Below, piece by piece: positions 39,514 through 50,406 of a stretch of DNA of 64,000 bases. The translations under genes were made by a program, and so were the position numbers. Source of the stretch: Bryopsis sp. KO-2023 (lineage: Eukaryota; Chlorophyta; Ulvophyceae; Bryopsidales; Bryopsidaceae); contig BSYQ01000007.1 of NCBI GenBank assembly GCA_030272585.1, positions 2,298,001-2,362,000 on the forward strand. Direction: 5' to 3'. How positions within the stretch are numbered: position 1 is the stretch's first letter; the number at the start of each line of letters is the position of its first letter. A model generated the notes under the pieces. It was not told the origin of the DNA. It saw nothing but the letters and a program-made list of their open reading frames with translations, and searched no databases.

Positions 39514-42500
39514 ATGCTGGGCCTAAAGCTCCTTGTTGCTGCTGGAGCTGCGGCCATCATAATCTGGAAGTGCTTCTATGAGCAGTCGGTGAGGGGAGCG
39601 GCGTTTCTGGTTGCTCGATGACTTCTCAGCCGTGCAGAGTTCCTTTCTTTTGTTTTTGATTCCTGCACATCATGGAACGAAAACTTGAACCGAAAAAGAA
39701 ACTACGGAAAAAAGCCCAAAAACACTAGAACCCAAGCAGACAAACGCTCTTAGTGATAAGTGCTTTTTCGCGCGTTTCGTGGGTTAGTATTGATGGCGTT
39801 TAGTGTTCCGAGTGCGTGAGTGTGCTTGTTTTTCCTCTCGTCAAGAGGACGTCACTCGATGCCCAAAAGTCGGTTTGGTCGCGTTCGGTCAAAATTGGTC
39901 AACCGGTTCACTCCGTTTTGGTCGCGAACGGTCAAAACCGGTCGACTGTTTGAACGCTTGTGGAGGACTGGGGGTTATGGGTTGCTAGGGATACGCCAGC
40001 TTTCTTTTTTCAAGAAGGTTTATTCGGTTGTTTTCTTGAAGGAGTGCAGTTTAAGTGCAGCTTTCAGTTTTCCCTAGAGAATCTGTGCCCTAGTCTCAAC
40101 CCTTTCAAAACAAAATAAAAGAATAATAAGCTGAGGCTTTTGCTACCCCCCCCCCCAAAAAAAAAAATAAAAATAGATAAATAAATAATAAATAAAAAAA
40201 TGCACCATCCAAATCAAAGAAAAAGGGTTGCTCCCATTCACTTAACTCCCGTCAATGTTGATGGGTAGACCGAACCCCCCCAAAAAAAAGAAAGAAAAGA
40301 AAAGAAAAACACCCTAGTCGATAAAACTTCAGCGAAAATATCTCGTCAATCGAATATGCGCCTGCCCCTTGATTGTTTTCAGCGATATCTTTTGAAACAA
40401 TAGGGTAACGAGGATGGAGAAGATGTTCCGCATGACTTGTCTTTGGAAGTGGTGGAGGGGCCAGCGGTCAAAGCCAAAATACGGGCATCCCATCAAGGCG
40501 AAGTGGTAAGCAAATATCTCAATTGCAGAAAAGCGTGTGGCCGGTACAAAATTGCTGAAAACAATCCCTACAAATGTATTTTATCGCTGGTTTCGTTGCA
40601 TTCAAAATTGATGCACTTGTGGAAATCATTCTTGCCCTGCTGAATGATGTCCCCCAAATATGGGTTATTTTTTGCTTTGTTTTTTTGTTTTCAGAGAATT
40701 GTATCTAAGGGTGGATTCTGGTGTGTTCAGGTGTTAATTGGGCGGCTTCCAGAGAACACACTCACCGTTTCAAGCGATCACGTGTCAGGCGTACATGCAC
40801 ACGTGTTTTGGGAGCGCAAACTGAATCGATGGATCGTTGTGAGTAGAAAAAGAAAAGGCATGGAACACTAAATGCGTGGGCACCCCTCGCCCCCCCCCCC
40901 CCCTCCCCCCCCAAAAAAAAAGCAAAAAAGAAACGTTCTTGTTCAATAATGAAATCTGTGATGCTGCTTGTGTTCATATTTTTGATCGTTGCCTTTTTTT
41001 TTCTTTCTTTTCCTGCTGAACAGAGGGATGTCGGCAGCATGAATGGAACCATGCTTAATGACGAGGTCATTAGCCTCCCGGATCGCAAAATCGGACCGGA
41101 CCATGCTTTGTCCTACGGAGACTGCATCACGATGGCAAACGCTGTGAAGATCATGGTGGAATTGCATCCCCCACTCACGAGCACCAACCGAGGCCTTTCG
41201 GATCCACGAATTTTGTCGAGCCTCAAAGGTCCGTCGCAAAGCAATCCTCAACAAAAAATAAAATAAAATAAAAATAAAATAAAATAAACAGAACAAGACA
41301 AGACACAAGAAAACAACTTGACCAAACCAGCATGTCGTATCTGAAATATGCTGCTTGTTTCGTTTTTTGTCGGACAGTTGCACCCAGGAGCGGAAGCATG
41401 AACGATCCAGGATTACAAGTCCCAGCTTCGCTGCTGGAACCCAATTCCACCCTCCTCAGTCAAAGGCCAAGGCCTGAAGCCATTGATCTCTATTTCGCTG
41501 GATTACAAGCAGAATTTGCATTTGTTACACAGGTCAGAGGCTCGCACCCCTCCACCAAAAATGAAAATAGTAGTGAGTAGATTGCATGGAATCCTAAAAC
41601 ATGTCTCAGGAGAGTTCTCCGATCATTTTATGAAGCATGCCAAGAATTCAATGCAGTTGACCTGGTGGTTGCAGTAATTAATGGAGGCAAGCTCGTCTGG
41701 TTTTTGACCCGAGATTTGTGACAAAGTTTGCAATGTTTTATACGCATTTATGTTAAAAATCAAGAATATATAAACTGGGGATCCAAAAAAGAAAAGAAAA
41801 CAAAGTGCCGTAACAGAACCTGCCCAACATAATCCAAACTGAGATCCCGATCTTGCAACAGCAGCAGGAGCATATATTTGTTGTCAGGAGTTTTTAATCG
41901 AGTTTGAATTGGGTGCATTGTGGAATAAACAGGTGGGCATGCATCACTGGCAACAAGAATCTGGATCAGAAGATGTGGCCTTTTGGGAAACCCCTTTCTC
42001 AAATTTCTTACGGGTGCGTGTGGTTCTGGAACATTGAATTGAATTTGAACCTTGAGCCTTGGTCATATTCAAAAACGTGCAAGAAAAGTGGCTCCATTGT
42101 TGGACTTTTTGTTGGCCCCATAAAAAAAAAAAAAACCGAAGTGAAATGTGCACAGAGAGGAAATCCTCGGCTGAACGCCAAAATGCCAGAAACAGTGCGT
42201 TTTCATGGGTTTGTTTTTTTTTATCGATGCGCGTACAATTTCGACATGCTTTTCATCTTCTTTTCGATGAAATATGCAGGCGGGCTTATTCGGCGTATGT
42301 GATGGTCATTTCGGCGATCGCACATCCAAAGAACTGCAAGTGCGGTTGCCACAAACTCTGCAAGCGGGCATTCCCAGCGGGAATTCTATTTTTGGATCCG
42401 ATAACAGAATCATCACCAACCTGTTGAAGCGAACTTTTCCAGAATTGGATGCACAATTGCAATCCGAGGACGGCTCGACAGCCACTGTCATGTTGGCCGA

Positions 42501-43352
42501 GCGACTGGAAGATGATACTTTGGTTTTGCAAGCAGCTAACGTGGGGGATTCCATGGGAATTCTGATCGACCCAGACACGTAAGTTTTTTTTCCTGTTTTT
42601 TCATAATGCTTTCCTCATAGACAAATGCAGTGTCCCCTGTCGTGAGTTTTTTTCCCTTCTTTTCAAATAAGAAAAAAAAAGCCTTTTTTTTTCTGTCCAT
42701 TTTTTTAATTGTAAAAAGAAGTGGCATTGTCCCTTGGCATGAGCTTGTTTCTCTCTTTTCATTTTCGAGTCTTTTTTTTCAACAAGTGGGTTCGACCCTT
42801 GGTATGGGATCACTATTTCATTTTCAAAACTGTGCCCCCCCCCCAAGTTTCGATGGAGCCAAAAATTAATTCCTTGGAAATCATGCCGCAAGCCAAAATT
42901 GTGCATTTTTGTGTTTGTGCAGTGGAGACAGCCAATTGCTGACAGCCGACCACAGAGTGTGCGCCGCCCCGGAAAAGCAGCGACTCCGTGCGATCGGAAT
43001 TCCATTGACTCACAACGACACCCGAGCATTCATGTTGAACTTGGCGAGGGCCATGGGGGACAAAGCAATGAAAGAAGTCAACTCTGGGCTGATATCGGAG
43101 CCACACGTCAGCCGGGTTATCAAACTGAGGCCGGACCAAAGCGCGGTTGCTGTGCTCGCTTCGGACGGGCTGTGGGATGGGGTGACTTTTGCAGAAGCCT
43201 CCAGGATAGTGACGAACGGGGTGCATGCAGGAATGAACGTCGACGAGATCGTGATGAATTTGGTTAATCGGAGCATCAGCAAGGGAGTCCCAGACGATAT
43301 CACGATCGCTTTGGTCAGATTCCTTCCTGTGCCGAAAGCTGGTCAAGCGTGA
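39514..43352 (+). CDS. membrane-anchored FHA-PP2C protein phosphatase, KAPP-like
   Basis: Exons 39514-39588, 40404-40505, 40695-40838, 41024-41228, 41378-41532, 41933-42013, 42280-42578, 42923-43352; 496 aa, every junction GT-AG and in phase. Residues 2-20 are a hydrophobic anchor (LGLKLLVAAGAAAIIIW). An FHA domain follows at about 70-155: VLIGRLPENT, SSDHVSGVHAHV and DVGSMNGTMLND carry the phosphothreonine-binding Arg, Ser, His and Asn. The PP2C domain (about 228-496) has ED in GSEDVAFWE, FGVCDGH, DGSTATV, ANVGDS, LTADHR, VLASDGLWDG and DDITIALV, so all metal-binding Asp positions are kept. This order (anchor, FHA, PP2C) is that of plant kinase-associated protein phosphatase, which binds phosphorylated receptor kinases and dephosphorylates targets. 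The first intron is 815 nt; the second exon is acidic. Confidence 0.93.
39865..39952. repeat. 42-bp imperfect tandem repeat in phosphatase intron 1
   Basis: Two copies of a unit with GTTTGGTCGCG(TT/AA)CGGTCAAAA(TT/CC)GGTC, starting near 39872 and 39914. GGTC occurs six times in the block. Confidence 0.6.
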
Positions 43353-45396
43353 AGGGGCTTGCGTGGATTTTTTTTTGGGGGGGGGGGAGAGAAAGAGAAG
43401 GCTAGCACGACATATTGTGGGTTTTGGTTGGTTGGATGGTTGTGTGCGTGGGGGTCTAAAAATGTTGTCTGAATTTCTGGAGCTGGGGAATGTGTTTTGC
43501 CTTAATTGAGTTCATCGGGTAGGAGGTCTGACATGCGGGAATGGAACGGGCCAAGGGGGAAAAAGAGAGAGAGAAAAAGTATTGTGAAATGCGAGACGTG
43601 GCGAAAATCTAGATAAATTCGGTTTTCTTTCCGTGTGGAGGTAACTCGGTGGGTGTCATTGATGAAAGTACAGTGCTTTTGTCGTTACTTTGCTTTCCCA
43701 GTTCTATTATAGAATGCGTTTGATTCATGCATCCTTTCGGATTTTTCGGGGGCTTTTTTAGACTTTGAGTTCGATGATACGTAGAGGTAAAAAAAGGAGT
43801 GAGACAGATTGAGGAAAAAAAGTGAGGTTCTGTGAAGGCCCCCCAAAGAGGAAATTGTGAAGGGAAAAAAGCCCAAAAACAAAAAAGAGAAACTGTGAGG
43901 AGACTAACGACTAGTTTGGGAAGAGGGGGGAGGGAGGGAGGGGGAAAGTGAACTCGCATTTGGGAAAAAAAGGGGTTGGGGGTTACTTGGGGGGGGGGGG
44001 GGAGGGAAATGAAGTTCAGTTGATTATTGAAAAAAAAGAAAAGAATTGAGAAAAGAGCAGGCGTAACGATTAGAACAATAAGAAGAATGCCCTTGTTTTT
44101 ACGGCATCATCATAGGGAGACGAAAAACCTTAACAACACACATACACACACAACACAGAAAGTTGCAAAAAAAAACAAAAAAAAGGGGTGGAGGGGAGAA
44201 AAGAGAGAGAGAGAGAGAAAGGGAAAAGAAGTGTATGCATGGAACGAAGCCATGGAGGGAGGGCTGGAAAAAAAAATGCAAAAAAAAAAAAAAATATATA
44301 TATATATGCAACGAAAGTCGTCTTGTTGTATCGGAACGGTGATTTATGCGAAAAATTCATCGGTGGGCTTTATTGGATTGGATTGGACTGACCTGGTAAA
44401 ATCCTAGTTGTTCATCTATGCATAGCTTCTTTTTGCCTGTCGAATAAGTATGTCGAATACCTACTGTTACAAAATCGAATGCTCTTCTTTTTGTTTGTGT
44501 GCATATGGATATGGATGTGTGCAACTGAGACGATGGTTTTCGAATTGAAGTGTAAAAAACTTGGGAATTGAAGCACAACTCAAGCCGGGTCGTTCTGGCC
44601 GACACTGTCGGCCAGAACGCCGAAAAGGATAGTTAAAAAAACAGCAGAAAACGCAGAAAAAAAATGCATAACATGCACCCCAGACATAGAAAAGACACTC
44701 GATCACGGACGGACTTCTGGTACTTCTTCCCGTACCAGCCGTACTTGCCGGCGTGCACCCTGTTCTCTCTCCTGCAACGTTTCGGGAAAAACGGGTGTCT
44801 TCTTTTTTGGGGGGTTGGACGTCTCGATCGCTCCTCTCTGCCTTCGCGTGCGCTGAGCAAACGTTTCTGGACGAGAGGTGGAAAAAAAAGGCAACTCTTG
44901 AAAGCTTCTCTACCTTCTTTACCTTCGAAGGTACGCAACCGGGACCCCGATAGATCCGTGCAAAGAGATCGCGGTGCACCGACACATGGTGGTGTTGAGT
45001 AACGAAAGACCAAACCTAAAAGCAGGACGTTGAACAAACAACGGCTGCGTGAACCTGACCTCTGTTCCCGTCCCTTGGTGGCTATTGACTGAAAAAGAAG
45101 TGTGTAGACTTCCCAATTGGACGTGTGTGGGGAATTGTGGCGCCACCATTCCTCAGCACCGTTGGAACAAAGCCGCAAAGAATGGGTGCTCGCAGAAAGA
45201 GCGGTGGAGGCGAAATCATTTGCTTGTTCCTCCGTCCTAAATTCGCATGAATCGAAAAATTTTACACCGATAAAAACGCACACACCCCAGTATGTGCGCG
45301 CGCGCATTTCTCCTGAAACTGACGTTTTAGATTGGTTCGTCGAAGCTGTGCCTTCGTTGAAATCTACCGGGTTGGTTTGTAGGTGTCCTTCACGCG
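43353..45396. other. intergenic, purine-rich then mixed
   Basis: 3' flank of the phosphatase. G and A tracts (43370-43390, 43920-44000) and a TA repeat at 44295-44307. Between 44640 and 45310 both strands have open frames (minus 45307-44633, 224 codons; plus 44664-45002), neither with a recognised domain. The minus reading has a basic stretch with GKYGWYGKKYQK but no splice support. Confidence 0.4.
44591..44619. repeat. perfect 29-nt palindrome
   Basis: Two 14-nt arms, CGTTCTGGCCGACA and its exact complement, separated by one C at 44605. It lies in noncoding sequence. Confidence 0.9.
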
Positions 45397-46314
45397 ATGC
45401 CGAACGCTGGTCGCAGTTACCGCATGAAAAGCCCTCTGGAGAGACGCTATGCTGCGTCGTCGATCGATGGATCGTCGACTGGAAGGGAGAGCTATCATCA
45501 TGACCTGTTTGATGGGGTTTTTGAGGAAATTTGTCAGGTGGAAACCGTGACGGTGTCGAAGCGTTACATGATGCCGACGATCAGCTCCCTGGTGAAACAA
45601 AGACGAGCGAAGAGAAGGTCGAAAATTAGAATTCTTAAAAGACTTCAATGGTGATTTTGTTGTTTTTCAATTTTTTCCTTCTTCTCAACAAGCCAGGCTA
45701 CTCCGACATCACTTTTGATCATTCAGTACTTTTTTGAAACAATGTATATTTTCAAGAATGAGAGAATAAATAATTCTTTGAGTTTTTAGGAACCCCCAAA
45801 TGAAGCTGGTCAGGTTCTGCCATTGATACAAGATCGCATGGTGTGTGTGTTTTTTTGCTTGGCTTGTAGACCCTCCTTCTCTGAATGTGTGGCTGGGGAG
45901 AATTCGGAGCCCTGTGGATTCAACAGACACCACACTCAAAACACTGCAAGGCAAAACAAGAAACAGAGAAAAACGCCTTCGGATGCCGAAGTGACGAGCA
46001 AAAAGGAGTTCAAGCCGGATCAACGGAGTGTGGGTGTTCAGACCAGCGATTCCCTTCGGAAGGTCCCCAGAGTCAAGGAAAAAACACCTCCGATTAATGA
46101 TGCTGTTGGGGATATAGATTCCATATCGTTGAAAGAGGGGGTGGTGGACATCACAAGGAGGATTGAGCTGTGTAGCGTTCGAAATTGGAGGGAGAGTGGG
46201 GAGGTGGTCGATTCTAGACACGGAGTGCGTCCGAGGATTGCTAGGTGGAGCGGGGTGCTGTCGTTCATGGCTGGAGCAACCCTTGCCCTAGGTCTTAAAA
46301 TGATGCATGACTGA
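45397..46314 (+). CDS. small basic protein with C-terminal membrane anchor, unknown function
   Basis: Exons 45397-45617 and 45870-46314 (phase 2 GT-AG intron); 221 aa. Family not recognised. The N-terminal half is Ser/Arg-rich with MKSPLERRYAASS and a Lys/Arg-rich patch (VKQRRAKR) at the exon junction. The middle is hydrophilic. The last 20 residues (SGVLSFMAGATLALGLKMMH) form a hydrophobic segment followed by a single charged residue and the stop, so a tail-anchored topology is likely. A TAG acceptor at 45380-45382 lies just before the ATG, so a noncoding or coding upstream exon is possible. Confidence 0.55.
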
Positions 46315-48149
46315 GATGGACGGATGTTTTTGTTTTTTTTGGTTGGTCAGTACGGAATCGATGGCGGAATGTTTTTGTTTCCTCGATCCTTGGCCAAATC
46401 TATGATACTTGATATGAAAAAAAAGCACTTGTAGGGATTAGAAAACTTTTTCAGTACTACATGGGACGGCGGTCCGTTTCTTCTTCTTTTTTTGTTCCAA
46501 TGCATGAGCCACCTTCGTTTAGATGGGTGTATTTAATGGTAGTTTGCCTCGAGATCGCAGTTATGGTTGCAATTACTAGACAGTGTTGTGGTTTTTTTTT
46601 ATCGGAAGTCTCAGGGAAAGAGTTTCCGTTGGGGTGAGGGGTTGAAAAAATCGATCTCGGGTTGAGGGGTCCATGATATTTCGATTGCTGGGAAAGAGGA
46701 ATCATTGTGAAAGGGCACATCAGCAGCTTCAAAGGATGGGAGGGGTGTTCATAGAGACGTGATTTTAGGTAGATTGTTGTGGTGGATTTTTCGAAAAGGA
46801 TGGAATTCATTATCATTAGGGATGCGCCTACACATAACTGGGCAGATGCAGAGGATGCAGAGTAAGGACGGTTCAAACAAATATTAAAAAAAGAACAGCA
46901 GAATTGAGTAGGTCTGAGGCCACAATTCACATGGATTTGTTATGTTTGCTTCATATTTTGGCTTTGGGGGGGCTGTTTCCACTTTTTTTTTTGTCTGGAT
47001 TCGGATGGTGCAATGTCCGGGTAAATTGTAATCAATGAACAAAGAATGTAAAAGAAGCCAAAAATGAACACTTCGGGTGTTCACTTCTGTGGAGGCTTGT
47101 CTTGCAAACTGCTTAGCCCAACAAAACTGTCGCACCAGCGAAAGCAATTTGGAATGGTTGAGGTAGTTGAGATGTGGTTGGGAGTGAATGACGATGTGAT
47201 GGTTCGAACAATCAATGCTGCAATCGGCTATTAATGTGACTACCTTGGTGTTTAAGGTCTATTGATGTGACTACCTTGGTGTATTGTCCAGGCGTTCAGC
47301 TAACTAACTGATCCCGCCTTGGCTAAGGTGGAGGAATGCAGACATCGACCCCAGCATAATTGTGAATGATCTCCTTCAGTTCCAGCATGACCCACTTTCC
47401 TGCAGCAGATATGGAATTTGGAAATCTGGAGTGACCAACCTTAATCTGCGTTTTCCCAAATCTGGGTCAGACAAACATGATCCTTGCTTGGTGCAACCCC
47501 ACAATTTCTCAGCACATTTTGTTCCCAGAGATAATTTCGCAACAGGGTGGAAAATTGAAAAAATATTGGGAAGGATTTTAAGAATAAATCAGGGGCATAC
47601 ACTTTTTACCCCAAATCAGAACCAATTCTTTGATTTGTTTTATATTCAAATCTGACTGAATTTATTGAAGGGGAGAGAAGGTTTTGGTGGATAGGGGGAA
47701 GGGTTTCATTATTTTTGTAAAAGGATTGAGCAGCACCAGCTCAGAATGTGCAAAAGGGACCAGCTGCTATTTTTCTATTATTGATGTTTCAAAGACTTGT
47801 GGAGGGCTGGCTTTTTGGAATCTACAGACTGGATTTTTTGAGAGGCTTTGTTTGCTGGTGTTCGGATGGGGTCCTTCCTTGTGTTAATGAAAGAAGGCAA
47901 AATTCTTGTATTTTAAAACATTTGTGGGATGGGGATGAGTCATGCTTTTAAGCTGCATTTTGGAATTCTGGCACTCCATGAAACGGAAAACCCCACTCAA
48001 GAATCATGAAACACCATTCAATGTGCATGCCACAAAACAAAGAGAGAAAAGACATACTTGCTGTCCAATTTTTTTTTACAGAAATTTTTGGACTGTTTTT
48101 TCACCACCCCCTTTTGTTCCCCTCACTGATTCTAATCATTTTTGAGATT
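46315..48149. other. intergenic region
   Basis: No supported gene. A short direct repeat (GATGTGACTACCTTGGTGT type, near 47232 and 47264) is the only structure noted. Long frames lack domains. Confidence 0.45.
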
Positions 48150-48960
48150 TCAAGTCGATCGCTGCCGACCTCATTCGATGAGAGGTTGGTTGCGATCCAC
48201 TGTCCACTTGCTCGTGTCAGTCAGGGAACTAGGGGGTGGCCCTCTACAATACAACTGCCCAAATTCAACTGCCCATGCAATAAATCCTGATCGTCTTCGA
48301 AAAACCAACACTCCCTTCAAAAACTGGTCTCCATATTATTTTTTCTCACTCCACACCCAATATTCTGTTGATAAACTTTTTTTCATTTCAGACCTTGTCC
48401 CACAAGAAGATTTACCATTCGAGGCCAGGCCTTGTGAATATTTCAACTAGATTCTACCCTCTTTTGTAATCTCCTCCACTTCCCCCCCATTACTCAATCA
48501 ACCACCCATGTTGAGGTGGGAGATTCTGGTCGATCACCGCCGACCTCATTCGACGAGAGGTTGGTGGTGATCCACTGTCCACTTCTTTTTTCTGAGTTTC
48601 AGGGGGGGAAGAAAACTAGAGGGTGACCCACAGAAAAATCCAACAATCCTCGCCTCCATAAGAAAACTACCCATCTTCTTCATCAAGTCAAAATCAACCC
48701 ATATATAATTTTTTCATGTTCATTGATCCACATTCACTTTACTTTCATTCATCCCACCGGACGCTTCCAAAATCTGGAAAAATATTCCACACTCTTTCAA
48801 TCCTCCCCCCTCACTCAATCTACCACCCATGTTGAGGTGGGTGTCCAGTGCATCACCGCCGACCTCATCAAATCAGAGGTTGGTGGTCATGCACCTTACA
48901 CTTTCTTTTTCAGGGGTTTCAGGGGGGAAGAAAAACTCCCCAAAAAATATTCTTTGTTTT
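48150..48960. repeat. three copies of a 320-375-bp hairpin-bearing repeat
   Basis: Each copy carries an inverted repeat of about 15-bp arms (ATCACCGCCGACCTC ... GAGGTTGGTGGTGAT in the middle copy) with a short spacer, at about 48160-48196, 48533-48573 and 48851-48891. Each is followed by a (TTT)CAGGGGG(G)AAG-type or related G-rich step, and the last two are preceded by CCACCCATGTTGAGGTGGG, itself a small hairpin. No coding potential seen. Confidence 0.75.
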
Positions 48961-49009
48961 TTTCTTGCGACGTACGATCCACTATTTCTCTACCACATTT
49001 TTGAAGTAA

Positions 49010-49268
49010 AAAAATCTGCTGCCAAATGCAAAATAAAGAATAAAAAATTTGCTGCCGAATGAAAAATAAAAAAAATAAAAAATCTGCTGCCGAATGAAAA
49101 ATAAAGAATCAAAAATCTGCCGCCAAATGAAGAATAAAGAATAAAGAATCTGCAGCCAAATGAAAAATAAAGAATCAAAAATCTGCTGCCAGATGAAAAA
49201 TAAAGAATAAAAATCTGCTGCCAGATGAAAAATAAAGAATAAAAATCTGCTGCCAGATGAAAAATAAT
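49010..49268. repeat. about 32-bp minisatellite, roughly 8-9 copies
   Basis: Unit resembles AAATCTGCTGCC(A/G)AATGA followed by AAAATAAAGAAT. The minus-strand translation looks like a repeated Phe/Ile/Leu peptide but follows from the repeat. Confidence 0.88.
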
Positions 49269-49399
49269 TCGTATTTTTTTCGTTTTCTCCAACACTGTCC
49301 ATTCATTCTGCCTTGTTTCTGTTCTTCCCATTTTACTTCCCATTCTTTCTCTCCCAGCAATCCCACTTTTTTTTTCCAGGTTTAGTTTTTTTAACCATT

Positions 49400-49745
49400 C
49401 TCTCTCTCTTGATTCTCAATCCAGAGCTTATCATCATATCTCCTCCTGGTTTTAAATCCAGAGCTTATCATCAATGCTCCTTGCCTCCACTGATCTCCAA
49501 ATTCCACAGCAATTCTGTCCTGGTTTTAAATCCAGTGCTTATCATTAATGCTCCTTGCCTTCACTGATCTTCAAATCCCACAGCAATTCTTTCCTGGTTT
49601 TAAATCCAGAGCTTATCATCAATGCTCCTTGCCTCCACTGATCTCCAAATCTCACAGCAATTCTTTCCTGGTTTTAAATCTAGAGTTTATTATCAATGCT
49701 CCTTGCCTCCACCGGTTTCCAAATCCCACAGCAATTCTTCCCCAA
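49400..49745. repeat. about 75-bp minisatellite, 4-5 copies
   Basis: Unit includes CCTGGTTTTAAATCCAGAGC, then TTATCATCAATGCTCCTTGC, then CTCCACTGATCTCCAAAT and CCACAGCAATTCT. Copies begin near 49422, 49446, 49518, 49592 and 49667. Confidence 0.85.
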
Positions 49746-49756
49746 TTTTTCACTCT

Positions 49757-49995
49757 CATCAATATTCCAACTTGATTTCAGTATGAAACATACTGAAACA
49801 TTTGCATTCACTGCACTCCAAGATATATGCCACAACCATCAATTTCCCAACTTGATTTCAGTATGAAATATACTGAAACATTTGCATTCACTGCACTCCA
49901 AGATATATGCCACAACGATCAATTTCCCAACTTGATTTCAGTGAAAAAAATACACTGAAACATTCGCATTCACTGCACTCCAAGATACATGCCAG
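49757..49995. repeat. 80-bp tandem repeat, three copies
   Basis: Copies begin near 49761, 49841 and 49921 with exact 80-bp spacing. Each contains the small hairpin TTTCAGTATGAAACATACTGAAA or a variant, and CACTGCACTCCAAGATA. Confidence 0.9.
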
Positions 49996-50027
49996 AACAT
50001 TTGCTGCACCCAACAGCCCATAAATTT

Positions 50028-50395
50028 CTCCCCCGCCACCCCCTCTTTTCAAAGTTTTTTTTTTTTTTTACTTCCCCGCCACCCCCTCTTTTCCTGGTTT
50101 TTTTTTTCGTTTTTTCAGTGCTTTCCCCGCCACCCCCTCTTTTCTTTTTTTTTTTTTTTTTGTTTTCCAATACTTTCCCCGCCACCCCCTCTTTTCTTGT
50201 TTTTTTTTTTTTGTTTTTCACTTCTTTCCCTGCCACCCCCTCTTTTCTTTTTTTTTTTTTTTTTTTTTCACTTCCTTCCCCGCCACCCCCTCTTTTCTTT
50301 TTTTTTTTTTTGGTTTTTCATTACTTCCCCCGCCACCCCCTCTTTTCCTGTTTTTTTTTTTTTTTTTTGAACCCCGCCACCCCATTTTTTTTTTT
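50028..50395. repeat. CCCCGCCACCCCCTCTTTT + T-tract minisatellite, about 7-8 copies
   Basis: A C-rich core of about 20 nt alternates with T runs of 8-20 nt every 45-60 bp, so the plus strand is almost pure pyrimidine for more than 350 nt. It ends just before the stop codon of the minus-strand gene at 50407 and falls in its 3' flank. Confidence 0.9.
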
Positions 50396-50406
50396 CAAAA
50401 TATACC

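Noticed and set aside
44633-45307. 224-codon minus-strand gene
   Set aside because: The opposite strand is equally open, no domain is recognisable and no start context or intron is convincing.
48982-49343. Minus-strand Phe/Ile/Leu repeat protein
   Set aside because: Arises from the 32-bp noncoding minisatellite; no start or splice context.
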